Positions 1 through 8,393 of a stretch of DNA of 62,211 nucleotides are shown one piece after another. The DNA is from Sphingobacterium sp. UBA5670 (GTDB taxonomy: Bacteria; Bacteroidota; Bacteroidia; Sphingobacteriales; Sphingobacteriaceae). The stretch lies in NCBI RefSeq assembly GCF_002420705.1, contig NZ_DIIM01000033.1:1-62211 (forward strand). The letters are read 5' to 3'. Position numbers and translations under genes: made by a program. The notes under the pieces are model-generated. The model made no database searches. It was not told where the DNA came from and was given only the letters and a program-made list of their open reading frames with translations. Positions within the stretch are counted from its first letter, which is position 1; the number at the start of each line of letters is the position of its first letter.

Positions 1-144
1 TGAGCCCGGTCCATCGGCAGCTGTTCCGCAACTGTCACTGTCCCACAGTGGTATGGTGCATCACCAGTAGCCCTTAAACCAAATGCTCCCTTATTGATAG
101 CCGCAAGCTGCAGGATGAGTTCTGGATAATCGGATCGCGGCATG
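1..144 (-). CDS. partial CDS, unknown protein (runs off left edge)
   Basis: An open frame of 48 codons reads leftward from an ATG at 142-144 and leaves the window, so only the N-terminus is visible. The same frame is open upstream to a stop at 195-197. The translation is balanced in composition and contains the segment LRATGDAPYHCGTVTVAEQL, which looks protein-like. I do not recognise a family. It could instead be a decayed remnant. No promoter or signal peptide is evident. Confidence 0.3.
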
Positions 145-454
145 ATCAGAACAGTTGAAAATGTTGCTGAACCTCCTTTACCTCCGCTGATCCCTTAACA
201 CTATCTCGCCTGACTAAACGTACCCCTGATATATGTATACCAGCAACCACTGCATGATTCGTGGATAAAGTTATCCCGCTTCTATCCTTATCCGTATCAC
301 TCTCGTTAACCTTTTCTACGAGATGCTTACTATATGGGTTGGTTGACCTGCAACATTCTTATTGGACAATCGTTTGCATTCCAGAATCACTTTTTTACTT
401 CGAATTACTATTGTATTATTGTTATGTTAATTTAATGCATTATAAATCATACGC
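145..454. other. intergenic region, no gene seen
   Basis: About 310 bases separate the left-edge partial frame and the GH31 gene, which diverge. I see no convincing coding frame, tRNA or strong hairpin. The promoter for the GH31 gene should lie here, but I find no clean TAnnTTTG box. Confidence 0.5.
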
Positions 455-3442
455 ATGAAGATATCTATTTGGAGCACAAAAGCCCGTGTCAGTTTATTGA
501 TGGGATTGGCTTCTCCTTTTATTTTTCAACCCACTCGAGTTGATGCCAAAACAAGTACGATAAACTATTTCAATACAGCGAACCTGGATAACGGAAGCCG
601 TATTATCGCTATTCAGAAAATTAATCCGACAACAGTCGAGATTGTATACGATAATGGGCAACGAATGACGTTAGATTTCTACGGTGATCATATTTTTAGA
701 ATGTTCCAAGATGTTCATGGTGGTATTATTCGTGATCCCGAAGCAAAACCTGAGGCAAAGATCCTGGTAGAGCAACCTCGGAAGGCTGTCAACGGACTTG
801 ATGTAAAGGATGAAGGTAATAAAGTTAGCGTCTCCACCAACGATATCCTTTTCTCGATGGACAAACAGACCTCGCAGTTTAGTATTCTCAATCGCAAGAC
901 CAATAAAATTGTCATTGAAAGTTTAAAACCGATTGCTTTCCAAGAGAAACAAGTCAGTCTTGAATTGAAGGAACAGACGGACGAATATTTCTTTGGCGGT
1001 GGCGTACAAAACGGGCGTTTTTCACATAAAGGGAGAACAATTGCCATCGAAAATCAGAATAGCTGGACAGACGGCGGTGTTGCTTCCCCAACTCCTTATT
1101 ACTGGTCTACCAACGGTTATGGCTTTATGTGGCATACTTTCAAAAAAGGTAGTTATGCATTTGGTGCCAAAACTAAAGGGACCGTCAAACTGACACATGA
1201 TACAGACTACCTCGACGTCTTTTTTATGGTTAATGACGGCATAGTTCCTTTGTTGAACGATTTCTATCAATTGACAGGCAATCCTATTCTCTTACCAAAA
1301 TTTGGCTTGTATGAAGGACACCTCAATGCTTATAACCGCGATTTCTGGAAAGAAGATGAAAAAGGTGTTTTATTTGAAGATGGCAAGCGTTATAAGGAAA
1401 GCCAAAAGGACAATGGCGGTATCAAAGAATCTCTAAATGGAGAAATGAATAATTATCAATTCTCAGCGCGTGCTGTAATCGACCGTTATAAGGCACATGA
1501 TATGCCTTTGGGCTGGATCCTTCCTAATGATGGTTACGGTGCTGGTTATGGCCAAACGGAAAGCTTAGATGGAAATATCAAAAACTTGAAAGAGTTTGGG
1601 GATTATGCGCGTAAGAATGGTGTGGAAATCGGTTTATGGACACAATCTGATCTCCATCCCAAAGATAGTATAAGTGCGCTATTACAACGTGATATCGTCA
1701 AAGAAGTACGTGATGCCGGTGTGAGAGTCTTAAAGACAGATGTTGCCTGGGTGGGTCCAGGATACTCATTTGGTCTCAATGGCGTAGCGGATGTGGGGCA
1801 TACCATGCCTTATTATGGGAACAATGCCCGTCCATTTATTATTTCATTAGATGGTTGGGCAGGTACACAACGTTATGCTGGTATTTGGTCGGGTGACCAG
1901 ACTGGAGGGGTATGGGAATACATCCGGTTTCATATACCGACCTATATCGGTTCGGGGCTTTCAGGTCAGCCCAATATCACTTCCGATATGGACGGAATCT
2001 TTGGTGGTAAAAACTTTAAGGTCAATATCCGTGATTTTCAATGGAAGACATGGACGCCCATGGAACTTAATATGGATGGCTGGGGATCGAACGAAAAGTA
2101 TCCGCATGCATTGGGAGAACCGGCTACTTCGATTAATCGTTTGTACCTGAAATTGAAATCACAATTGGTTCCCTATAGCTATAGTGTAGCCAAACAAGCC
2201 ATAGACGGACTTCCCATCATTCGGGCCATGTTTTTGGAGCAGGCAAATAGCTATACGCTCGGCAAGGCAACACAATATCAATACCTCTATGGCCCTAATT
2301 TTCTTGTAGCACCGATATATCAGGAAACTCGTGTTGATGAGAAAGGAAATGATATCCGGAACGGTATCTACCTGCCGGATGGTGAGTGGATTGATTATTT
2401 TACCGGTGAAAAATATAAGGGCGGCCGCATTATCAATAATTTTAATGTGCCTATCTGGAAACTACCAGTCTTTGTTAAAAATGGTGCTATTATTCCAGTG
2501 ACCAATCCGAATAATAATGTACAGGAAATCAAGAAAGATCAGCGTATCTATGAAGTGTATCCTTACGGAAATTCGAGCTTTGTTGAATACGATGATGATG
2601 GGAAGACGGAGGCGTATCGTTATGGTAAGGGGGTAAATACAACGATAACTTCGAGCCTTAACAATAATAATGTATTGGTGACGATCGCTCCAGCGCAAGG
2701 TGAATTCGATGGATTTGAGAAAATGAAGTCAACTGAAATCCGTTTTAACGTGAGCAAAGCACCGAAGAAATTAACAGCAAAGGTCAATAGGAAAACGATC
2801 AAGCTTAAGGAAGTGCGTACACTAAATGAATTTAATGCTTCTGAAAATGTATACTTCTATGATGAAAAGCCCAACTTGAACCAATTTGCTACAAAAGGAT
2901 TGGAATTCGAAAAAGTACCTTTGATCAAGAATCCATTACTGTTGGTGCGAATTGATAAACATGATATATCCTTAGCGTCAATCGAAGTGCAATTGGATGG
3001 ATTCGAATATGCTCCTGTAGACAGCTATTTGGCTCAGACAGGCTCTTTAACATCGCCTACGGCTGTCATAACTGATCAAAATACACAAGCTTATACCTTA
3101 ACGCCAACTTGGGAAAAGGTCGCAAATGCCGATTATTATGAGATCGAATTCAATAATCTGATCTATTCAACCATTAAAGACAACCAATTGCTGTTTGAAG
3201 GATTGGCCGCAGAAACGGACTATCAGTTTAAAATAAGAGCCGTCAATAAAGCCGGTGTTTCAGATTGGAGTACATTTGCTGCAAAACAAAGGCGAACCCA
3301 TTGGAATTTGCTATTGAAGGGATCAAGGCTGAGACTTCTGTGGATAATCAGGGCGGTAATGGTATCAACAAGTTGTTCAATTATGACGAAGGGGATATGT
3401 GGCATACCAAATGGGGACAGACGGCAGTGCCGTTCGATATGA
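455..3442 (+). CDS. secreted GH31 family glycosidase, catalytic part (frameshifted 3' end)
   Basis: The product is a secreted glycoside hydrolase. Residues 1-31 form a signal peptide. A GH31 N-domain and TIM barrel follow, with a putative nucleophile Asp429 in KTDVAWVGPG and a putative acid/base Asp481 in IWSGDQTGG. A fibronectin III module lies at about 859-942. The divergent KTDVAW motif, in place of the usual DMNE type, together with CBM32, dockerin and cohesin-like modules, recalls the GH31 alpha-N-acetylgalactosaminidase/alpha-galactosidase branch; substrate is inferred only. After about residue 943 the frame turns to nonsense for about 50 codons and stops at 3442. The real protein continues in the next frame (3265-4320) after a one-base loss in the A-run at 3283-3286. 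Restored length would be about 1288 residues. Confidence 0.85.
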   Translation: MKISIWSTKARVSLLMGLASPFIFQPTRVDAKTSTINYFNTANLDNGSRIIAIQKINPTTVEIVYDNGQRMTLDFYGDHIFRMFQDVHGGIIRDPEAKPEAKILVEQPRKAVNGLDVKDEGNKVSVSTNDILFSMDKQTSQFSILNRKTNKIVIESLKPIAFQEKQVSLELKEQTDEYFFGGGVQNGRFSHKGRTIAIENQNSWTDGGVASPTPYYWSTNGYGFMWHTFKKGSYAFGAKTKGTVKLTHDTDYLDVFFMVNDGIVPLLNDFYQLTGNPILLPKFGLYEGHLNAYNRDFWKEDEKGVLFEDGKRYKESQKDNGGIKESLNGEMNNYQFSARAVIDRYKAHDMPLGWILPNDGYGAGYGQTESLDGNIKNLKEFGDYARKNGVEIGLWTQSDLHPKDSISALLQRDIVKEVRDAGVRVLKTDVAWVGPGYSFGLNGVADVGHTMPYYGNNARPFIISLDGWAGTQRYAGIWSGDQTGGVWEYIRFHIPTYIGSGLSGQPNITSDMDGIFGGKNFKVNIRDFQWKTWTPMELNMDGWGSNEKYPHALGEPATSINRLYLKLKSQLVPYSYSVAKQAIDGLPIIRAMFLEQANSYTLGKATQYQYLYGPNFLVAPIYQETRVDEKGNDIRNGIYLPDGEWIDYFTGEKYKGGRIINNFNVPIWKLPVFVKNGAIIPVTNPNNNVQEIKKDQRIYEVYPYGNSSFVEYDDDGKTEAYRYGKGVNTTITSSLNNNNVLVTIAPAQGEFDGFEKMKSTEIRFNVSKAPKKLTAKVNRKTIKLKEVRTLNEFNASENVYFYDEKPNLNQFATKGLEFEKVPLIKNPLLLVRIDKHDISLASIEVQLDGFEYAPVDSYLAQTGSLTSPTAVITDQNTQAYTLTPTWEKVANADYYEIEFNNLIYSTIKDNQLLFEGLAAETDYQFKIRAVNKAGVSDWSTFAAKQRRTHWNLLLKGSRLRLLWIIRAVMVSTSCSIMTKGICGIPNGDRRQCRSI

Positions 3443-4320
3443 CCTTAGATCTGAAATCTGTCAATCAACTGGATAAGTTCGAATATCTTCCAAGGACCGA
3501 TGGTGGAAATGGTATTATTTTAAAAGGAAAGGTATTCTATAGTAATGATAAGAATACCTGGACAGAAGCAGGTAGCTTTGACTGGAAACGTGATGGCGAA
3601 ATGAAACGTTTTGATTTTGGAACTCATCCGGTAGCCCGATTTATCAAGATTTCTGTTTCTGAAGCTGTGGGAGGATTTGGTTCCGGCCGGGAACTATATG
3701 TCTTTAAGGTACCAGGATCGTCAAGCTACTTGCCGGGCGATATCAACAACGATAGACTGATCGATCACAATGACTTAACTTCGTATATTAACTATACAGG
3801 ATTGCGTTTGGGAGATGGTGATTTTGAAGGTTATGTTAGCAATGGTGATGTCAACAAGAATAATTTGATTGATGCTTATGATATTTCTAATGTTGCTGTT
3901 GTGATCGAAGGTGGTGCAAAACCAGTAAAAGAAGAAAAGGTAGCCGGTAAGTTAAAATTGGTTCCCTCAAAAACAAGCTTGAAATCTGGAGAAACCGTAG
4001 AGATCATTGTGAGCGGTGAAAATCTCAAAGCTGTCAATGCACTGAGTTTTGCGCTCCCTTACAATCAAGGGGATTTTGAATATGTTGGTATCGAACCTGT
4101 ACACATGAAAGAAATGAACAATTACAGCAACGACCGTCTTCATACCAATGGAAGTAAGACGCTGTATCCGACCTTTGTGAATTTAGGTAATAAGGAAACC
4201 TTAAATGGAACGGAAGTCTTATTTAAGATTAAATTAAAAGCCAAACGCAATACCAGCTTTAATTTGAAAGCTATTGATGGTGTGTTAGTAGACAAAAAGC
4301 TGAATTCTGTCAGGTTTTAA
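3265..4320 (+). CDS. displaced C-terminal part of the GH31 enzyme: CBM32, dockerin and cohesin-like modules
   Basis: This frame carries the C-terminal third of the upstream GH31 protein, not an independent gene; genuine similarity begins near 3285, just after the frameshift. In order it shows an F5/8 type C (CBM32) sugar-binding module at about residues 15-150, a dockerin type I repeat pair at 158-215 with calcium-loop patterns GDINNDRLID and GDVNKNNLID, and a cohesin-like beta-sandwich at about 225-351. Dockerin and cohesin-like modules in one chain suggest head-to-tail or intramolecular binding at the cell surface, as in other large Bacteroidota and Firmicutes glycosidases. If the frameshift is real, this part is not made with the catalytic domain. 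Confidence 0.8.
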   Translation: MEYICCKTKANPLEFAIEGIKAETSVDNQGGNGINKLFNYDEGDMWHTKWGQTAVPFDMTLDLKSVNQLDKFEYLPRTDGGNGIILKGKVFYSNDKNTWTEAGSFDWKRDGEMKRFDFGTHPVARFIKISVSEAVGGFGSGRELYVFKVPGSSSYLPGDINNDRLIDHNDLTSYINYTGLRLGDGDFEGYVSNGDVNKNNLIDAYDISNVAVVIEGGAKPVKEEKVAGKLKLVPSKTSLKSGETVEIIVSGENLKAVNALSFALPYNQGDFEYVGIEPVHMKEMNNYSNDRLHTNGSKTLYPTFVNLGNKETLNGTEVLFKIKLKAKRNTSFNLKAIDGVLVDKKLNSVRF

Positions 4321-4326
4321 AATCGC

Positions 4327-4373
4327 TATTTAACAGAACGGGGAGCTTTATAGGCTCCCCGTTCTGTTAAATA
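4327..4373. terminator. bidirectional intrinsic terminator
   Basis: A perfect 20-bp inverted repeat (4327-4346 with 4354-4373) with a 7-base loop lies between the convergent GH31 and pirin genes. The GC-rich core is flanked by A/T-rich arms, so it can serve both strands. Confidence 0.85.
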
Positions 4374-4396
4374 ATTTATGCAAATAGCAATGTACG

Positions 4397-5275
4397 CTAA
4401 TCCAATGTCATGCTGAGATCCATTAGTAAGATTTCAGTGTCTGCGGAAGTTGATTTCAGACTGATTTCCGAAACATCCCAAATTCCAAATCCATCTCTGG
4501 TTTCTAGCGTTTGTCCTTCGACAGTCACGCTACCTTTGATCACAAAAATATAAACACCATTGCCGGTCTGTTTGATCTGGTATGTTGTTTCGATGTCCTT
4601 GTCAAAATGGCCCATTGAAAACCAAGCATCCTGGTGAATCCAAACCCCTTCATCGTCCGGATTTGGAGAAAGAATTTGTTGAAATTTATTCTGTCTTTGT
4701 GCTATATCAAGGGTAATCTGATCATATCGCGGGTTCACATTGCGTTGATTTGGATATACCCAAATCTGAAGAAATTTGACTGCCTGATCTGTATTCTTGT
4801 TGTATTCACTGTGTATAATACCCGTTCCAGCGCTCATGACCTGAATATCTCCTTTCCGGATAATCGCTTTATTCCCCATGCTATCTTCGTGTTCCAGATC
4901 ACCTTCCAACGGAATACTGATGATTTCCATATTGTCGTGGGGATGTCTGCCAAAACCTCTTCCTCCAGCTACTGTGTCATCGTTGAGTACTCGTAATACA
5001 CCAAAATGCATGCGTTCGGGATTGTGATAATTGGCAAAACTAAAAGTATGATTGCTTACTAACCAGCCATGATCTGCATGCCCACGGGTAGATGCCTTAT
5101 GAAGTACACTATGATTTTCCAATTTGTCTGAATTAAAGTTTACATTTTCCGCATCCAAAGTCTCTAAGGGCTCTATTTCGTCAATATCATTCTTTAAGAT
5201 ATCAGCTGAAGAAACTGTTGATGCAAATATTCCGGAGCCTAAAAGGCCTTTTTTTATAAAGTTCTGTCTGTTCAT
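4397..5275 (-). CDS. pirin family protein with N-terminal export-like signal
   Basis: A bicupin of the pirin family. The N-cupin shows the metal-ligand segment GRHPHDNMEIISIPLEG and later HSEYN; the C-cupin ends in a compact beta domain. Pirins bind Fe or other metals and some have quercetinase activity; the substrate here is unknown. I chose the ATG at 5275, giving MNRQNFIKKGLLGSGIFAST, which looks like a Tat-type signal (R-x-x-F-hydrophobic). An in-frame TTG at 5296 would add seven residues but is less likely. A signal on a pirin is unusual and suggests periplasmic action. It lies in a stress-related minus-strand group with OsmC. Confidence 0.85.
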   Translation of the reverse strand: MNRQNFIKKGLLGSGIFASTVSSADILKNDIDEIEPLETLDAENVNFNSDKLENHSVLHKASTRGHADHGWLVSNHTFSFANYHNPERMHFGVLRVLNDDTVAGGRGFGRHPHDNMEIISIPLEGDLEHEDSMGNKAIIRKGDIQVMSAGTGIIHSEYNKNTDQAVKFLQIWVYPNQRNVNPRYDQITLDIAQRQNKFQQILSPNPDDEGVWIHQDAWFSMGHFDKDIETTYQIKQTGNGVYIFVIKGSVTVEGQTLETRDGFGIWDVSEISLKSTSADTEILLMDLSMTLD

Positions 5276-5406
5276 AATCTTGTATTTATTAGTCAAAATT
5301 AGCCTTTTAGCTGCCGATTTTCATTGAACTAGTTCAATAAAGACAGGGTTTTCAGTAGTTTTAATAACTATTTTAAATCGGGCTATTTTCGGTGTTGGGA
5401 ATTTAA

Positions 5407-5721
5407 TTAAACAGGTAGCAATTCGGGAAACAGGCTATACACTTCATTTTTTAGTAGTCCGCTTCCGCCGCCATAATGTTTAATGAGGCCAATGGAATAA
5501 GTGAGACGTGATAGATGATCTGTTATCTCGCGCTCGTCCTCTGGCGAAAGGCCCGAACTCAATAATAATACATCTACCGGTTCATCTATCAAATGCTGTT
5601 TACAAGCGCTAAGATCCTGTTGTATAATTGCGTTCCATGTGGGGGTAAGTTCAATGATCCTCTTGAGTGTCAGAAGAATTTCTTCATTCTTACCAAATAT
5701 GACGAAAGTTAAAGCTCTCAT
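5407..5721 (-). CDS. small receiver-like protein lacking the phospho-acceptor Asp
   Basis: A 104-residue protein with the alternating beta/alpha pattern of a response-regulator receiver: MRALTFVIFGKNEE (beta1 and acidic pair region), then VDVLLLSSGLSPEDE where the phosphorylated Asp is expected. Ser occupies that position, so if this is a receiver it is a pseudo-receiver. No output domain is attached. It lies 48 bp downstream of the OsmC gene on the same strand and is probably co-transcribed. Family membership is inferred from pattern only. Confidence 0.55.
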   Translation of the reverse strand: MRALTFVIFGKNEEILLTLKRIIELTPTWNAIIQQDLSACKQHLIDEPVDVLLLSSGLSPEDEREITDHLSRLTYSIGLIKHYGGGSGLLKNEVYSLFPELLPV

Positions 5722-5769
5722 TGTGGGTATAAATTTTTTATAATTCCAGGTATTTATCCTGTTTCTGTA

Positions 5770-6192
5770 TTAAGGATTAGTGCTGATAACCGTATTGACA
5801 ACCGCATTGCCCTTTAAGATTTTTGAAATGGGGCATTCTTCAGCAATTTGCAGGAGACGTACCCGTGTGTCCTCATCGAGGGCTTGCCCAAAAGCTATTT
5901 CGCGGTCAAAATAGGTGACAACCTGTCCTTTTTCAATTTTGAGATACATATTGGAGCTAACTGAAATATCTTGGATATCAAGTTCTTTTTTATCGATGTA
6001 CATGCGTAAAGTCGCTAACGTGCACGATACCAGCGATGAGATTAAAAGTGTATAGGGATCGGGCCCAAGATCTTTTCCGCCGAGCTTTTCCGGTTCATCC
6101 GTAATAAATTCTCCGTTTCTCCATTGGATAGTGGTCTTATATTTCTGTGCGCCGATATGGCCAACGACAGGATTTTCCAATATATACTTCAT
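5770..6192 (-). CDS. OsmC/Ohr family peroxiredoxin-like protein
   Basis: A 140-residue OsmC-fold protein. It has the two conserved redox cysteines, Cys57 in SSLVSCTLATLRMY and Cys120 in AEECPISKIL, spaced as in OsmC/YhfA proteins that reduce organic hydroperoxides with the peroxidatic and resolving thiols. The ATG at 6192 gives the typical family N-terminus; an upstream in-frame ATG at 6276 would add 28 residues without family resemblance. The preceding intergenic DNA (6193-6454) is the divergent control region shared with the beta-barrel gene. Confidence 0.9.
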   Translation of the reverse strand: MKYILENPVVGHIGAQKYKTTIQWRNGEFITDEPEKLGGKDLGPDPYTLLISSLVSCTLATLRMYIDKKELDIQDISVSSNMYLKIEKGQVVTYFDREIAFGQALDEDTRVRLLQIAEECPISKILKGNAVVNTVISTNP

Positions 6193-6454
6193 GTGGATGA
6201 TATTTGTATTTGTAATACAACAAAAATAAGTTTGAATCGGTTCATTTTCATTGATGTAGTTCAATAAATATAACAATTTTAAACAATCGGATCCATTTAG
6301 GAAAGACAGTAGATCAAGTGAATTTTTGTTAAGGGATAAAAGATGTTGCCGCAGAAATAATAAGTAATGATTGATTTCAATCGCATAAATTTTCTTACTT
6401 TTAGCAATCGAATACGCACAATTTTTTAAGGGATTTTATTTTAATATTTCGTTT

Positions 6455-7174
6455 ATGATGAAGAGATTATTACTTGTCGGATTTTTTGCTGGTGTAACCC
6501 ATTTTATGGCTTTCTCACAGTCCCATGAGCTTCGCGTGGGCGTTACTTCTGGCGTGTCTAACTTTACTGGATCGGGAAGCGAAGCCAAAAGTATGTTGAA
6601 TGGATCTACACAGCAGGACTATTATACCAATAATCCCTATGGAAAAAAATATGGAATAAACATCGGCGGTGCTGTAAACTACCGTTATGTTTTTGCCAAC
6701 AACCTGATACTGGGTTTGGAAGGTGCATACGAAAGATTGCAGACAAAAATCGATCTGGAGGGTAATGAATTTATGAACGGAAGCCGGGGGCAAACCAGGC
6801 TCAATCAGCAGTTTATCAATTTTAATCCTTTCGTTGGCTATCGTGTCTTTTTTGAACCGATGACAATGGATATTCAACTTGGTTTGGATGTTGCTAAGAC
6901 ATTGAGCGTCAAAGAGGACGGTAGTATTGAAGATAAACAAGGCAATAAAACGAGTTTCGACCATGATAGAGGTAAAGTCGTTGATCTGGATCTGCGTCCA
7001 CGTTTGCAGTTTAATGTGAACTACGAACGCTATACAGTTTTTGCGGGTTATTCATGGGGATTGAAGGATTATAATAATGGGCTGCTTGGAGCTGATCCCG
7101 GTGCTGCACGATTAAATGTGTTCCGCTTGGGTTTACAGTATCAGCTTTTAACTCCGATATTTAAAAATGACTAA
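6455..7174 (+). CDS. outer-membrane beta-barrel protein
   Basis: A 239-residue exported protein. Residues 1-22 (ending MAFSQS) form a signal peptide. The rest alternates amphipathic strands rich in Tyr/Phe with polar loops (for example YRYVFANNLILGLEGAYERL) and ends in a strand RLGLQYQLL, typical of PorT/OmpW-like eight-stranded barrels in Bacteroidota. Specific function is unknown. Its stop overlaps the start of the next gene by 8 bases, so translation of the two is probably coupled. Confidence 0.75.
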   Translation: MMKRLLLVGFFAGVTHFMAFSQSHELRVGVTSGVSNFTGSGSEAKSMLNGSTQQDYYTNNPYGKKYGINIGGAVNYRYVFANNLILGLEGAYERLQTKIDLEGNEFMNGSRGQTRLNQQFINFNPFVGYRVFFEPMTMDIQLGLDVAKTLSVKEDGSIEDKQGNKTSFDHDRGKVVDLDLRPRLQFNVNYERYTVFAGYSWGLKDYNNGLLGADPGAARLNVFRLGLQYQLLTPIFKND

Positions 7175-7745
7175 GGGTAGAATTGAAGCATTCAGTGATG
7201 GTGTACTGGCCATCATTATAACAATTATGGTACTTGAACTAAAAGTACCGGAGGGCTTTACTTTTGCGAGTCTCAAACCATTATATCCCAAAATTATCTC
7301 TTATATCGTTAGTTTTGTTTATGTTGGACTCTATTGGAATAATCATCATCACCTATTTCAGATCGTAAGGAAAGTGAATGGTAAGGTTCTTTGGAGCAAT
7401 TTAAATCTATTATTTTGGCTTTCGTTGATGCCAGTTACTACGAATTGGATAGGTGAATCCCATTTTGAAAGAGATCCGATCATTGCTTATGGCGTTGTCC
7501 TTATTATGTGTTCCATATCATATAACATCGTGGAGTATTTTGTAATCCAAATAGAAGGGGAGGATTCGGCACTCAAAAAAGCTGTTAAATCAAAGACAAA
7601 GGAGTATATTTCAACTGCATTATATTTTATGGGGATAGGTCTGTCTTTTATAAATCCTTATATAAGTTTGCTGCTCTTCGGAACCGTGGCTATTATGTGG
7701 CTTATACCCGACCGTCGTATTGAGAAGGAACTGCGGAATCAATAG
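7167..7745 (+). CDS. TMEM175/DUF1211 family potassium channel-like membrane protein
   Basis: A 192-residue six-helix membrane protein. The first helix carries the family hallmark R-x-x-x-F-S-D (RIEAFSDGVLAIIITIMVLE), which lines the pore of bacterial TMEM175 potassium-permeable tetramers. A His-rich segment NNHHHLF sits after helix 2. The gene overlaps the upstream beta-barrel gene by 8 bases and converges with the NTPase gene, overlapping it by 7 bases. Channel activity is inferred from the family. Confidence 0.85.
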   Translation: MTKGRIEAFSDGVLAIIITIMVLELKVPEGFTFASLKPLYPKIISYIVSFVYVGLYWNNHHHLFQIVRKVNGKVLWSNLNLLFWLSLMPVTTNWIGESHFERDPIIAYGVVLIMCSISYNIVEYFVIQIEGEDSALKKAVKSKTKEYISTALYFMGIGLSFINPYISLLLFGTVAIMWLIPDRRIEKELRNQ

Positions 7746-8299
7746 TTTTCCAGTTCCAATGTTTTAAGGATAAACAGCACGCGCTCTGCTACTGTGATTT
7801 TTGGAACCTCGATGGTTTCATAGCCCAGTTTCTCATAAGTATCTTTCATCACTTTAAAGGTATCTTCGGCTTCCTGCCATGTTTGCTTCCGTTCGTTGTC
7901 ATTTTCATAGATGTCAGCCCATGGAGGTAAGATAAATACTTTTTTGTAATAACTACGCTTCTTCGCTTCTCGAAGCAGTTGCCTTTCGATCACGAGATTC
8001 TCCATATCGATATAGGCCAATGTATCTGGAATACCGCGATCAAAAAATACATACTGATCTACGTTTTTGCTTAGCTGTCGTTCGTAGCTAATACAAGAAG
8101 CCGTCAACATCAGCTCTGCGTAATGAAGTTTATTTTTCCAGGGCAGTCCGTCACCGGCAGTCTCTAATTGTTCTTTGATGATCTGACGGGCATCTTCTGG
8201 TACGGTGCTGAATCCCTGCCTTTGCAACGCAGTTAATAATGTTGTCTTACCGACGCCAGGACCTCCTGTCAGGACGATAAAATTAGCTGTTTGATACAT
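7739..8299 (-). CDS. AAA_28-type P-loop NTPase/kinase-like protein
   Basis: A 186-residue P-loop protein. Walker A is GGPGVGKTT at residues 12-20; EDAR follows at about 35, and FFDRGIPDTLAY supplies an acidic Walker B-like site. This is the AAA_28 pattern, related to nucleoside/NadR-type kinases; the substrate is not known. It has no predicted membrane segment. It converges on the TMEM175-type gene with a 7-base overlap, so antisense interference is possible. Confidence 0.8.
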   Translation of the reverse strand: MYQTANFIVLTGGPGVGKTTLLTALQRQGFSTVPEDARQIIKEQLETAGDGLPWKNKLHYAELMLTASCISYERQLSKNVDQYVFFDRGIPDTLAYIDMENLVIERQLLREAKKRSYYKKVFILPPWADIYENDNERKQTWQEAEDTFKVMKDTYEKLGYETIEVPKITVAERVLFILKTLELENY

Positions 8300-8393
8300 A
8301 CGATTAGTTTGTTATAGTTTTCAGGAATGAACGACCAAAGCTGGTTGGTTATTCAGTTAATAATCCAGCCAAAATTCTATAAACCAGAGAAGA

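Noticed and set aside
1..75. A CCGCAACTGT stretch resembling part of a cobalamin riboswitch
   Set aside because: No B12-box companion elements follow and the opposite strand holds an open reading frame; the match is short enough to be chance.
3265..4320. Independent gene for a CBM32-dockerin-cohesin scaffold protein
   Set aside because: The first residues are out-of-frame noise and homology begins exactly where the GH31 frame is lost, so it is the same protein split by a frameshift.
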